Assembly (NCBI GenBank): GCA_033065855.1
Contig: JAVXUO010001335.1
Span: forward strand, 281,915-345,914
Length of the DNA stretch: 64,000 nucleotides
Direction of reading: 5' to 3'
Source of the DNA: Escallonia rubra
Taxonomy: Eukaryota > Streptophyta > Magnoliopsida > Escalloniales > Escalloniaceae
Shown here: positions 23,501 through 34,852 of the stretch, in pieces
Layout of the letters: each line of letters begins with the position of its first letter
Numbering within the stretch: the first letter of the stretch is position 1
Made by a program: the position numbers and the translations under genes
Notes under the pieces: generated by a model
What the model was told of the DNA's origin: nothing
Database searches by the model: none
Seen by the model: only the letters and a program-made list of their open reading frames with translations

Positions 23501-23799
23501 TCCCCCCTTGACTTCTTCTGCAAATTTCTAGAATAAATTTAGTACTTTTACATGGGATTGAACACAAATTACAATTATAAAAAAATAGGAAGCGTCTGGC
23601 AAGTCGAGATAGGGTAAGAACGACGAGTAAAGACATGCTTATGTACTAAATCTATCGTGGAAATTCGCGAAACTAAAATCCATCAAACCGGACGGAGCAG
23701 TGAGTAACGCAGAGTTACCTGAATGAGATTAACGACGAGACCGGAGATGAAGAAGAGGACGCCCAAGGGAACGACAACAGCTGCCGCTGCAATCGCCAT
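11556..23799 (-). CDS. LPAT2: 1-acyl-sn-glycerol-3-phosphate acyltransferase, LPAT2/LPAT3 type (complete, 11 exons)
   Basis: Converts lysophosphatidic acid to phosphatidic acid at the ER, feeding phospholipid and triacylglycerol synthesis. Exons: 23799-23719, 23360-23238, 18495-18456, 18340-18267, 18015-17956, 17146-17069, 16890-16732, 14461-14336, 13250-13158, 11965-11879, 11798-11556. All introns are GT-AG and all joins keep frame, giving 387 codons against about 389 in Arabidopsis LPAT2. The protein begins with a hydrophobic helix ([18 protein letters not shown], about 8-25). It has the acyltransferase motif NHKSDID at 91-97, FVEGTRF at 170-176 and IPRTKGF at 201-207. Two C-terminal membrane segments lie at about 304-325 and 335-354, before a charged tail. 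Intron 2 is 4.7 kb and rich in insertions. No disabling change is seen. LPAT3 is the close alternative name. Confidence 0.95.
14754..14851. repeat. Simple repeat in LPAT2 intron 7-8 region (pyrimidine then G-rich)
   Basis: A CTTTTTT-type run is followed by GTGGGGGTGTTGG and TGGTGG(G)n. It lies within the LPAT2 intron between exons 7 and 8, just beside the 415-bp tandem duplication. Confidence 0.7.
14889..15718. repeat. Two-copy tandem duplication, period 415 bp, in LPAT2 intron
   Basis: The marker CAATATTTTGTCTCAGG begins at 14891 and again at 15306. The copies agree at about 95 percent by eye, including AAACAGATCTGGATTGCGG, a stem-loop around AACTAAAAGTGA and ACAGTTGAAACGACCTACAT. It is a recent local duplication in the intron between exons 7 and 8. 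Confidence 0.9.
18972..20172. mobile_element. Putative non-autonomous DNA element in LPAT2 intron 2
   Basis: The left end has GTGTTTGGCGCGCAGGATTA. The right end, reverse complemented, reads TTGTTTGGCGCGTTCGCAGG followed by ATTATTTAG. The inverted ends are about 30 bp and imperfect. The TGTTTGGC start resembles PIF/Harbinger-type ends, but I cannot find a convincing TSD. No transposase is recognised inside. Confidence 0.5.
20655..20925. repeat. Intron 2 local duplication, copy A
   Basis: Contains GCCACTTTCTTGCAT, TAACCAATCAAGATAG, CTAAGAAACT-like text and ATTATTGGTGGTGGT. The same series recurs at 21868-21912 and 22853-23060, where it is split by the rRNA-like piece and a hAT-like element. 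Confidence 0.65.
20959..21624 (+). mobile_element. hAT-like non-autonomous element A
   Basis: Ends are exact inverted repeats CTATGTTATATGGACTCGG. The flanks CATGTCAC (20951-20958) and CCTGTCGC (21625-21632) match at 6 of 8, consistent with an old 8-bp hAT-type TSD. The interior is rich in GACACG/CGTGTC motifs and CT microsatellite. It lies in LPAT2 intron 2. Confidence 0.7.
21630..21812 (-). pseudogene. Degenerate fragment of nuclear 25S rRNA (3' region)
   Basis: The + strand holds GTCATAATACAGGACACGG, TAGCTTCGCGCCATTAGC and TTTTCAACCA, matching the reverse complement of the conserved end of plant 25S rRNA with few changes. Upstream text (CCTTTGG, CCCTACTAC, TTCTAGCCCGA) follows the same order. 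Many differences look like C-to-T or G-to-A decay. So the rRNA sense is on the minus strand. It is a pseudogene fragment of about 180 bp in LPAT2 intron 2, between the two hAT-like elements. Identification rests on memory of the rRNA sequence. Confidence 0.72.
21813..22089. other. Unassigned intronic spacer between the hAT-like elements
   Basis: Part (21868-21912) repeats intron sequence at 20675-20720. The rest, including CGAGAGTTCGCCCCAGCGG and CTAATTGCCGCGATAGGG, is not recognised. CTATTAAC at 22082-22089 is the left TSD of element B. Confidence 0.45.
22090..22850 (-). mobile_element. hAT-like non-autonomous element B, inverted relative to A
   Basis: Same family as 20959-21624 but reversed. 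The ends are CTATGTTACATGGACTCG and its inverse, with the GACACG-rich internal regions in mirror order. Flanks CTATTAAC (22082-22089) and TTATTAAC (22851-22858) match at 7 of 8, supporting an 8-bp TSD. A long GA/CT microsatellite lies at about 22300-22550. Confidence 0.75.
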
Positions 23800-24660
23800 G
23801 GCAAAGAGCAATCAAATGACTGACGGACAAGAACAAGTATATATATATCGCGAGAGAGAGAGAGAGAGGCGGATTTGATGCGGAGTACTTATATGTATAT
23901 CTAGAGAGGAGCGACAGATAGAGAGAGAAAGAAACAAGATTTCGGACAAGTGAGAGATTTTGAGAAAGGGGATAAAGTTGAGTTAAATCAACAAATTTTT
24001 CCACTTCATTTTTGTCGCTCAAAAAATCAATAAGTGTTAAAAATTTCGTCATATGTGTCGATTTGCGCTTCGTATAGACTGCACCTAAAAATTCGAGAGC
24101 TTGAGTATCGGCAGCCATTCTCATCGTTGTTGCAGATATTCGATACGACGATGATATTACATGTAATGTATCTCGTAACTCCCGGAGGGTATATCTCGAT
24201 CAGACCTGAATTCGAGAGCTCGAGTATCAGCAACCCTTCTCACCGTTGTTGCAGATATGTCGATACGACGATGATATCACACGCGATGTATGTCGTAACT
24301 CCCAAAATAGTCTCATATCCGTTGGAAACATATTTACCTAAATGCCCTTTTATTGGTGCATAAGCTACAAAAATCAAGGGCGCAAATGCCTTTACGGCAT
24401 GCACCTGCAGGCAGGTTGAGAGTGACTGTTCAGCCATTAACGTTAGTTTGCGTTCCCAAAGAAGGTAAAAAGAGGTTACATAAATGCACGTATTTAAGCG
24501 CCTCATGTCATGCTCCAGTCCTTGTACCCAACCTCCTTGACAAATTTTGGGCACAACCGCACACGGGGCTGCATGTGACGGAAACCAGGCCATAATTTGT
24601 GGCCAAGCAACCCAACTAAATCCCTTTTTGCAGATTTTTTCTCTAACTTTGTATGTTTTC
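23800..24660 (-). promoter_or_regulatory. LPAT2 upstream region
   Basis: Region 5' of LPAT2. It has a TATATATAT stretch at about 23838-23848 and GA repeats at 23852-23868. A local 119-bp direct duplication begins at 24091 and 24210 (ATTCGAGAGC, GTTGTTGCAGATAT, ATACGACGATGATAT). The core promoter position is uncertain. Everything left of about 23869 is unique; everything right of it is also found at 47.8-48.7 kb. Confidence 0.5.
24091..24306. repeat. 119-bp tandem duplication present only in unit 1
   Basis: ATTCGAGAGC, GAGTATC, CGTTGTTGCAGATAT and TACGACGATGATAT occur twice with a 119-bp offset. The matching place in unit 2 (48257-48350) has only one copy. Confidence 0.75.
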
Positions 24661-27600
24661 AAGATTTACAACTTAAATAAGCACAGTGAGACGTCGAACG
24701 AATATAATAATGTGTCGCTAACGTAGTTATCTTGGTCTGTGTAGGCGGTTTTCGGGAATATGTGAATTTCCTCAAGCGTTTATGTGCATGAAAATGAAAA
24801 TAGGGGGTGAGATTACAGATCTTCGTATTTGGCGGTGAAGAAATGGTCATAACTTGAAACTATTCAAAAAATTTATTTTGAATAATTACGAAGGTTGTTA
24901 TGATTGTAGTGTTAATTAATATTACGACAACCGACATTTCCATAGAAGAATCACCCCGATTCTCACAATTCTAGCACGATAATTACATGCTTCATTGTTT
25001 CATTGTACTATTCCCAATTCTTAGCAACAAGAAAAAAATAAGTAATGAACGGGTAAGGATCTTCTGCCACACAGCACCTCAGTTGTAACGAATGAATGTC
25101 GCTAAATACATTTTAGCGACAAAAGATTATCCTTATAAAATTTAATAACAGCGCCAAAGCACTTTTAATAATAATCTTTTGTCACTTACGTTGTTACACC
25201 AGACACGCTTTACTGCAAAGAATCCTGATCCGCGAAAAAGAATAGAGTATAATTTTCAACACGCTCTCTCTTCTGTCTCACTTCATTCCCTGCTAAATCC
25301 GAATATTACCAAACTTGGATGACCTACTTGGTTCCACTGACTCCCAGGTTGGCCAACCATAAGGCCTTGGTTGGGTCGTCCGCCAGGGTCTCCTTTCCCG
25401 GCCTTGTTTGGTTTCTAAACTCAACCACCTCAACGGCCTTCATTAACAGTCGGCAAAGGGACTATTTCTGATTTTAATGAAATGCTTGCTCTTCATTGGT
25501 TTCTTAGCTTAGCTTATCCCTTTGTCCTGAACCAGACGGCTGAAGAAAGAGAAGTGTGAACCCCCAATTTTGTGTTTCTTATGGTGTGAATTTAACCAAA
25601 AAGGCTTGCTTAATGTGCACTTAACTTGAAAGCAATTTTTGCATGGTGAACGTATAATATATCATGAGATATAAATGTATTGCGTAGCACGAGCAGACAA
25701 TTTTTGGGTCAAATTTACTTTAATGTTATGGGTGGGAATAAGTGGGTGCAAAGTAAAAAAATTAATATCGGTGCGGAGATTGTAACATGGAAGTGCAATT
25801 TGGATGCTTTACTTCATACTCTATCGGTTATGTATTAGCTCAAAAGTTCATTAACGTATAACATTTTTTCACTTAAGAAAATAATGTAAAGTTTTTGCTT
25901 TTTGCGTTTTGGGCGAGCTTTTCTGTTAACATTGTAACGTATTATCAGTTAGTTTAAGGAAGTATGTCTCTATTTGGGTTTACAAACAAGATCTTACTCG
26001 GACGGATCCTTAATATAAACATATCGGTATGCTATTCTGACGGATACTGAGTATACAAATACCGATACGCTCGAGAACTAGAGGGAACACAACAAAGTAT
26101 CCTATTCTGAGGGATACTTAGTTGTATTTTTCATTCTCGAGCATCTCTATTTAATTGAGTCGCGCCACCACACTTGTTTTGCTTGTGATTCCCTCTATTT
26201 CTCATATTTTTGGGTTCTCTTCTCTCTTATAGTTTTATTTGTTCCTTTAATTCTTTTGTTCTGAGTCTTGATTCACAGAGGACGGTGTGTTTTTGTGATT
26301 TTTTGGTGCAAGGCTGTAGCGTTAAAACATTTTTTAGTTGCTGTCATAATCTACTTTTAGGTTAATGACTTTACTGGACGAGGAAAAGATGACCTTAACG
26401 TAACCTCCAAGTTTAGGCAGAGTATCTTTGTCTTCCTTTTTTACTTTAGAGGGGAAGTGATAAAAAAAAAACTGTTGTTTATTGTACACTTCACGAATAA
26501 TAGCATTCAAAAGAATATCAATATTGTTGCGGATGAAATCCGAAACTTGATTCGTGAATAAACCTGCACAACAAAAAGACAACACCGGCGATTCGCCGGA
26601 AGGATTTCCGGCGGAAAATCTCCGATGCTTAAATCAGAAGATAATTTTAAGAGATTATAATGTAAACTCAAATGAATTCACCTGTCTTTCTTGATTCCCG
26701 CATTTTCCTTTTATAGGGTCCTTCCTTAGTGGTTTATTTACTTCCCCATTTAATTATGGAGTTTTACCAGATTAATAAGACATTATTCCCATTAATGGTA
26801 GTTAATTCTCTTGAATGGGAAGGTAGTTAGTCCCCACTTTACCTTTATTCATGAGTATTGTGGCAGGTTTAACTTCTCCAGAGAGTGACAAGTGTCATAA
26901 TGATATTTTTTACTCATATCAAATATTATTTAGATCCATCGAGGTGTGTTTTACTTGTATTAGTGTAATCTTGTTTCCTAGATTTTGTTGGTTACAGGTC
27001 TAAAGAACGAACTCCAAAAGAAGCATGCATTTTTCCTTGTTAGACAGCCAAACAATGTCAGTTTGATGTTGAATCTGCTATAGAGTACTGTTCAAACATG
27101 GATCTAGTTTAATTAAGAGACATGCTAAAAAACTCGCATTATTTTCAGTATAATACGACTCTAATAATTATTTTTACGTACCTTAGCCTTTTTGAAGAGT
27201 AGCATCGGTACTCGTGTAAACAAGAAGACAATTGTTTATTATAAATATCAATTCTTGTAATTTTGAAAAGAAAAAAAAGGTGAGCCCTGATTTAGAAATT
27301 GCTTGATAATCCGAACAAGGTTTCATAAATGCTTCGTTGTGTCTCACTGCATGGAAGTTTAAGCTATACTTGGACTTCTTTCACAATTCTATATGAATCA
27401 CAAAATTTTTGGTTTTGTATGTAAGAACAATTAGAACCATTGGATGGATTAAGTAGTCATCTAGGATTAAATAGTATGAAATGTGGTGGTCATGCACAAT
27501 GTAAGACATAAAATAATTATCAAGCCTAATTCAAATACTTACATTGACTAAGAAAAATGGCATATGGATAAAAAAAAAATGCTTCGTAAGTGGCAGATCA

Positions 27601-27808
27601 GATACAAAGTTTATCGTATTCGAATCTGCTTAAAGGCAGATATATTTTTAACGAAGACAGATACTACGAGTGGGATATATGCTTCTATATATCGGCTCTA
27701 GATGAATGTGACTCAGGACAAATATTCGCGTTTTCGAATATGCATCAACAGCCATATCTCTGCCCTCGAACAGGTAAGAAGAAATGACGTCTCTAATTCT
27801 ATTCACCA
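24307..27808. other. Intergenic DNA of unit 1
   Basis: No gene recognised. About 25873-27132 has no counterpart in unit 2, where the flanking sequence continues directly near 50408; its ends show no clear inverted repeats or TSD, so insertion here or deletion there cannot be told apart. It contains a palindromic CCGGCGATTCGCCGG at about 26584. Confidence 0.55.
25097..25121. repeat. 10-bp stem hairpin (unit 1)
   Basis: TGTCGCTAAA and its exact inverse TTTAGCGACA enclose TACAT. The counterpart in unit 2 at 49246-49270 changes one pair on both sides of the stem. Confidence 0.75.
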
Positions 27809-27817
27809 TTAAAAGAA

Positions 27818-29018
27818 GGGTAAATTACACTAAACACCCCTGAGGTTTTACGTAATTACACTCCACTACCGCTATCTTTAAAAATTACACTCCGACCCCC
27901 CGAGGTTTGTACCCGCATTACACACAACTACACGCATTTAACGGCAGGCCCAACTCCGTGAAAAGATTCCCTGACACATTACTTTATGCAATTTTCATAC
28001 CCAAAATACCCCTGAGGGAGTGAAAGATTTCAAACCCTAATTTTGTTTTGAAAACCCCTAATTTAAAAATTAGGGTTTTGACCTTCTTCCTTTACCTTTC
28101 AATCCCTCTTCCAGAACCCCAGCTCCCAATTTTTTCAGAACCAGCACACTGCAGCCACTAGCCAAGTTCCAGACATGTGTCACCTTCATCGGAACTGTGC
28201 CTCGATCTACGGTATCCATTCCGGCACCGGTAACCCACCTTTTTCGGCCATCTCATCACTGCCTGTCCCCTGATAACCCCAGAAGCCCCTCACAACCGCC
28301 GATCAACCACCATCGGAATCACCGGACGACACATCAGCGTTACCAGACCACACCATCTTCAATCGGGAGCAGGATCAACCCTAGGACCCTCCCAAACAAC
28401 TTTAATCAGAGGAAACTACCTTCAATCAAAAACCTGCACGAACACCTAGGCCCCTTACGACAGAATCTAGATCGAAACCACCTAAAAGCACAACTAACAA
28501 TCGGCAATCAAACCCAACCAACCTTTCTAGGGCAAAGGGGGAAGGGGAAACAAAAAAACCCTAGTAGAAAAGCCTTGCCCTAGACTCACCGTCCAACTCT
28601 AACCCACAGACCAACCCCGACGGCAAAAAAACCTACACCCTAAACCACCAGCTCCCAATTTTTCCTACAGCTGACGACGCTGGCCGGATTCGCGTTGCTG
28701 TTGCTGGGGATTTCAATGGCGCTGATGCTGTGCGGATCGGTGACCTTCTTTATCGGGTTCACGTGGTAGGGGCGATTGGCGGGGTGGTGGTCGGGCTGGC
28801 GATGGCAAGGTGGGGGAAGAGAGAGAGAGAGAGAGAGAGAGTAAAGTTTTCCTCCAAAATTTCAAGAAAACAGTCTGAGGGGCATTCACGTCTTTTCGCA
28901 TTACACCATTAACATTGTAAGAGAAAAAGTTACTTTTTGAGCTGAGTGTAATTTTTAAAGATAGCGGTAGTGGAGTTTAATTATGTAAAACCTCAGGGAT
29001 GTTTAGTGTAATTTATCC
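27818..29018. mobile_element. Pack-MULE-type element with 9-bp TSD (unit 1 only)
   Basis: The ends GGGTAAATTACACTAAACA and GTTTAGTGTAATTTATCC are inverted repeats that include CCCTGAGG and continue for about 75 bp (ACTCCACTACCGCTATCTTT at one side and its inverse at the other). The TSD is TTAAAAGAA, perfect, at 27809-27817 and 29019-29027. Unit 2 has the empty site near 51147. The interior is coding-like. On the + strand near 28668-28770 it reads LTTLAGFALLLLGISMALM, CGSVTFFIGF, a membrane helix, probably captured from a host membrane-protein gene. No transposase is present. Confidence 0.92.
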
Positions 29019-29027
29019 TTAAAAGAA

Positions 29028-32000
29028 TTTATTGCTAATGTGCCTTAGGCGTCGAAAGAATGCAAAAAATAGATATCTGCAAAAAAAATTAGGTTCCAGC
29101 CCAAATTTCTGCTTACACCTTTGGTGGGTAGACCCAGCCCAACATCACTCAAAGCCTTACAAGTAACGGGCTGGGCCGGGTTGGGATTTCTGTACTCTAA
29201 ATTTGGTCTAACTGAAAGTTTTTTAGCCCAATTTGATCAAAAAGAAGGTTCATCCCGAGTTGAGCAAATCGGGTTTTTATTTTATAGTTTTCGCGTTCTC
29301 TCTATTTTTTTTTTTTTGGGGGACAGAGTTTGTCGTGGCTAGGAGGTGGGAAGAATTACGTTCATTTGGCATGTTTTTGTACAATGAAAAAGGTGATTTC
29401 ATTTTTGATACGTGAGAGAAGTCAAAACGATATGATCGCATTCCATATTCTGGTTGTTTGGCCATCTTAAGAGGATGCTGCAATTATTTTTACAACTTAG
29501 CTTTGTGCGTACAAATAATTGTGAACAGAGTTTCAGGCAAGTCAAGCAAAAAATTGATTATACTCGTATAATAACATTAACAAATGGCAATGTTGACCAT
29601 ATAACATGAAGTGATGCATCTAAACAAGGGGTTCAGTTGTGTTCTCGTTGCAAAGAAGGAATGTAATGCTATGCTTCGAGAAAGTTGAAACGTTATGAAA
29701 AAAAATTATTGTATACATGATTTGAAGTCAACCACTGTTGTATTGCGCATTGCACAAATAGAAACATTAGTTCTATGAAGTCGTATTTGAGACATATATC
29801 AATGGAAAAGTTCAAGATATCTATCTCCTTAAAAAAGAGTTGAATATGTGACAGTGAAGCTAGATTGGGTGACTTAATGACTATAATTGCACTTCTTAGT
29901 ACCATCTAGGTAGGCCTAATGTTTTAGTCGATATTGTGCAGAAAAAACTACAGTTTTGTAATTTCATTATCGACTAAAAGAAATTTACAAAAGGATGTAT
30001 GTAGGTGAAAGTCTCGAGGTATAAATTTGGATGTTTATATGGAAGTTTAAGAAATCATCCAAGTGTTGAAACCTGATTATTACTAACGGAATGATGAGAT
30101 TTGGATATTTAGAAATCATATGATTATGTTGTTGGTGACAGTAATGTGAAACAACTGGTTATGGGAGAAGAATATCGAGAAAATATACTATCCATCCAAG
30201 GACCACCAAAATATATAGCGATTTGTGGTTTAGTTAGTGGTAAAGTTAAATGAAGGGCGAAAGAACGTAGTTGTGTACAAATGCCTAATGTAATAGGTTA
30301 AAAGCCGAACACTATGCATCGGAAAGGCTTCTCCCACAGTTATCTATAGCTGAATGGAATGATCGCAAATACTATAGATCACTTTGTCATAGGTTTGCGT
30401 TAGTTAAATAATTATGACACCTTTTCGGGGAGAGCTAATGCTTCTCAGCTGTTCTGGTATGACATTTCTTCGCACCATAAAAGAAAGGAGCTAGGGCTAA
30501 GTTAAACTTGGAGACGAGTCTTTTTTTGTTAGTCGGCACCCAAGCAAGACCAAGCTCTTGAGCGTATTATCCCCAGTTGGAACAAGTTAATGGAATCCTT
30601 TTTTTTTAATGTCCCATACTACCTCCCCCCCCTCCCCACCCCACCCCCACCCCACCAATGCACACGTACATACCCAGCCGGTTTGGCAACGTAAGGGGAA
30701 AAATGGAAACAGAGGATTGGTTCCCTTGATTTAGCTGTAGCGAGCTCCTAATGGTAGGCTCGCATGACAGACTGTTATCACAATTTGGTCGAATTTGCCC
30801 TAGTTATCACTAGACCTAACAAGTAAATAGAAAGATTAATTGCAAACTATGAAGAAACATTAGGATGTAATTAGTAGTTCATCCTTAATCCTACCTCAAA
30901 ATAACCTTACAATCTCTTTGGAACCAATTATTTCGAGAATTGGATTTCAAATTGGGAATTGAATCGAAGCTCTTTTTTCTCTGTTTGAAACAAAAAGGAA
31001 ATTTCACAAAAGTCCTATTTTATGGTCGGTGAATAATGGAAATGGAAAGATACAGAATTTTTAGATAATTATACCTTTACAATGAGAAGGGAAAAAAACT
31101 ATGGTAAATAGTTTCACATACCCTGGTGGCAACACATAGGGGTGGTAATGTGCGAGTTATAGCTGCAGTGTAAGTGATAATGTAGTGTCACTGATGGTGG
31201 AAGTGGCGTGGCATAGAAGTCTGGGTGGTCTAGTGATGTCAGCAATGGTAGTGGTGGTGGTGACCTCGTATTAGGGCATCCGTTGTGGTACTGTTAGTGA
31301 TAAGAGAGATGTAGCGGCATCGAAAATGTTGGTGGTGGTTGGTATCAATGGTGATAGTGGCGGTAGTGTAGTGCCAATGGTGACAGTGGTGGTATGGCAT
31401 TGAGGTCGGCGATGATGGACGGTCTAGTTATGGTAACCGGTGGTGTTGCTACTAGAGCGTCACTGATGTTAATGATGGTAACAATAATAAGTACAATGGT
31501 AGTGGTGGTGTGGGGCGTAGGCGGCAGTGGTAATGGTGGTGGCATTGGCAAAGCGGGGCACTTTATTAATTGTAATGATTGATAAGAGTGTCATGAGTGG
31601 TAGCGTTTTGTGATATCATCAATGGCGATGACAATAATAATAGTGATGATAAAGATAATGATAGTAGTCACATTGGTCACGACGACTGTGATACATTGGC
31701 ACTAGTTCAAATGGTGGTGAGATGATGGTGGTAATGGCATTAGCAATAATGCTAGCAACAATGGTGAATATGTCGTATATAAATTTTTTTTGCGGGGCGG
31801 GGGGGTGTTACTGTCTAGTGGTGCTTATGGTGATGGTAACAGTGGTGGCAAGGACAGTTGTTGGCACCCAAATTTCAAGAGAAAAAGTAGATAATATGAA
31901 AATATATTGGGCTTCTCAAGTAGGTCAGTGTCTTCAGAAATCCACTAATACTACAATTGAGTTATAATATTTGGGTTGAAATGGAAGACTTGTGGAGACA

Positions 32001-32836
32001 TTCCATGAAAATCAAAAGGACAGAGGGTATCTACTAGATTTGATAAAACTCAAAATCAATCACATTTGTTATTAAGCGGTAATCATCTACGAAGTGGTGT
32101 ACAAGAGACTTGGACTTCATTATAAAAGGAAGTCTTTGACATTAATTAATAGGGGAGAAGAAAAAAAAAAGGTGAAAAAGAAAGCAACACAAGAAAAAAG
32201 GGCGGCAAAAAAGGGAGAGAAGCAGTCCATAAAGGGGTTAAGAAGGAAAGGAAGAAGAAAAGTCTAGAAGAGCACATAAAGAAAAAAGAAAAGAAAATGA
32301 GGAAACCGTGAAAGGAAATGGGATCCAGGTCAATGTAATTATTTTTATTTTCTTTCTCTTATTGCATGTATTACCATATTCATATTTGTTTCTCTTATTG
32401 CACGCGATACCGATCAAAATTTTTACAATCCGAATAGCAGTCTCCGTTGTCCACTGCCTACGAGTAATGTTCAGCGGCCTAGTATAAAAGTTTCAAACAT
32501 CAGAGCTGTGATGTCCTTATCAATACTGGGGTAGTTGACAAGACCTAATACATCTTTTTAGAAGGTCAATCAATGTGGGGCCAAACTGGGAGGGGGATTT
32601 CCTTTCATGCTAACCGATTCATGCTTCTTAGGCCTGCATCAAGATCTAGTAAAGAACTGACCAAGCCAGCCAAAAAATAGCACACTGACCTTCAGCTTCT
32701 CTTGTTTTCAAAGTACAACCAATCTACTCATGTTGAACCACTTTTGCCCAGATAAAACTACTCCAGATTGTGCCTTGTATGTCATGTCTGTCACAATTGC
32801 CACCACAAAAAGTCATGGGTGTTGCAAAAGCAAATG
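29028..32836. other. Intergenic DNA of unit 1
   Basis: No gene recognised; matches 51155-56790 in unit 2 apart from insertions. It holds the GGT/GAT-rich tract (31130-31900) and a purine-rich tract at 32155-32320. Predicted short frames here are low-complexity. Confidence 0.55.
31130..31900. repeat. Degenerate GGT/GAT-rich minisatellite tract (unit 1)
   Basis: Irregular runs of GGTGGT, GATGAT, AATGGT and GTAGTG over nearly 800 bp, shared with unit 2 at 54030-54790. The tract therefore predates the duplication. Confidence 0.75.
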
Positions 32837-32844
32837 TTTAAAGC

Positions 32845-33477
32845 CAGGGGCGGATCCAGGAAGTTCAACCGGGGGGGGCCAAAAAGTCTTAAAAAAAATT
32901 TGACGGGCAACATAAAAGAATTCGCGTCACGATTGAATATGTTAAATGCAAAATAAATTGTTCAATTTGACTAATAATCATATTATATCACTATTCGTAG
33001 TGATTTATTTAACCTGATAAAGTTAGTCAACGTACAACAAACTACTAATCTTGCATAAAAGCAACATAACTCTTATTGTATATATGTATCACCGGTGCGA
33101 TTACCAATTGCATGATAACAATAGTCACGTATAATATATTATAAGAATTTAAACTAAAAAATGAAAAAAAAATAACTAACCATGATCTATTAGTATTTTC
33201 TTTATGATCTGGAGATTTAGAATTTGAAATAATGAAGATAGACAAAAGAACAGGGAAGATTAAGACTACGACGGCCAGTGTCACAAAAAGTAAAAATATA
33301 ACAAAATTAAAACTCTAATACATTCATTTATAATATTGTGGCATTTTAGTAAATATTTTAAACATAATTACCCATTATTTAAAACAACAAAAAAAATCTG
33401 AAACTTTGGTGGGTGGGGGTGGGGTGGGGGGGTGCCATGCCCCCCCCCCCCCCGGTCATGCCTGTGCTCCGCCACTG
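32845..33477. mobile_element. hAT-like non-autonomous element with 8-bp TSD
   Basis: Begins CAGGGGCGGATCCAGG and ends GTGCTCCGCCACTG, the imperfect inverted ends typical of a common plant hAT family. The TSD TTTAAAGC is perfect at 32837-32844 and 33478-33485. It is 633 bp long, AT-rich inside with G/C homopolymer tracts near its ends, and has no coding potential. The corresponding stretch of unit 2 (about 56.79-56.99 kb) lacks it. Confidence 0.9.
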
Positions 33478-33494
33478 TTTAAAGCAAAAATTCA

Positions 33495-34518
33495 GGGCAT
33501 GTACGCTTACACAAAATTTTGGTTTCGTTTTTGTAATGATGATGAAAAATATGTCTTTTTTTACGTACTTTTATCTTTTTTTGTATTCGTTTTGAGTAAA
33601 ATATCCGAATTTCACCTTTCTCACGATTTGTATTCTCTGTGTCAGATAATACAAATCATGTCTCCATTGTTCACGTTCTCTGTCATGCCTGCCGCCTAGC
33701 TCTCTCTCTCTCTCTCCCCTCCATTTTTCCAATGAATAACAGGGAAGCCGGGGTAGGAGTATGAAGCAGACGACGGTTGGTGGCAAGTGCTGCATCAGAG
33801 ATGGACTTCGATGGGGACTCCCTAACGACGCCGTTGCAGTGATCGGCATACCTAAACCCACGAGGTGCTGCTGATTGTGGCGATTGTGGTGGGTAGTTGG
33901 TTCACGGTGGTGGTGGAAGGGGTGATTGGTTATTGTGGTGGGTTGTTGGGTCAGCGCGGGGTTATGGTCGTGATATGGTGCTGGTGGGGTTTGTGGCCGT
34001 GATGATGTGGTGGCAGCAGAACAATGGTTATGATGTGGTGCTGGCGCGGCTACGGACTTGATGTGGTGGTGGTGTGGCGGTGGCTATATGCAGCGGTGGC
34101 TGGACTGTCGCCCTGCTGTGGTCGGCGGTGGAAATGGAGGGACTTGTGGGGTATTTGATGGGATTGAGGATGTTGGGATTACGGTGAAGGTAATGAAGGG
34201 GAAAGGGAAGGGAAAGGGGGACACACAGAGGTAGGAACAGGGAAAGGGAAGGGGAAGGGGAAGGGGAAAGGGAACTCGTGAAGGGGAAGAGGGACACAGG
34301 GCCCACGGAAGAAATATCGTAGAAAATACTAAAAACATACAAGAATGGATCCAAAAAAGTTGGTAAAAATAGAAATGAGAATGGTAAACGTACAAGAAAA
34401 ATTGAAAAAAGTAATACGGAAAAAACTAAAAGTACAAAATTCAATTTTAGAACTGAATACTAAAATCTGAAAAACAAAAACAGAATACAGAAAAAAAATC
34501 TCGTAAGCGTACGGGCCC
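33495..34518. mobile_element. Putative non-autonomous DNA element with GTACGCTTAC ends
   Basis: The left end GGGCATGTACGCTTAC is mirrored by GTAAGCGTACGGGCCC at the right (14 of 16). The interior has (GTGGTG)n-like and (GGGAAA)n-like tracts. No clear TSD. It is absent from the matching part of unit 2. Confidence 0.6.
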
Positions 34519-34852
34519 AAATCAGATAAGTGCCAAAATTGTTCTTTACCCAAAGTAGACTTTACCGACTTTTTTAGTTGTTGGAGACAGTTGTTGCCAA
34601 CTTTTGCGGCTAAACATCCCTTTTAACATTTTAGGAAATGGATGATTGGCTCAGCAACTTACCCCGTAAATCGTGTTCCAATAGCAAACTTCTCTACTCA
34701 TCGTTGAAGTGAGAAATAATAAATCATTTTCTGCTTGTCTGAGTCACTGGTTCGTCGAGCGGAGCAAAAGTAAGTACGTGAAATTAAATCAGATGAATTG
34801 AATTGCTTATATAATAAGAGGGTGTTTGTGATTGATTCTAAGATGCCGTTGA

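Noticed and set aside
31345..31967. Several Met/Val- or Pro/Thr-rich ORFs in the GGT tract
   Set aside because: Low-complexity trinucleotide-like sequence open in several frames; the frames are not preserved between units 1 and 2.
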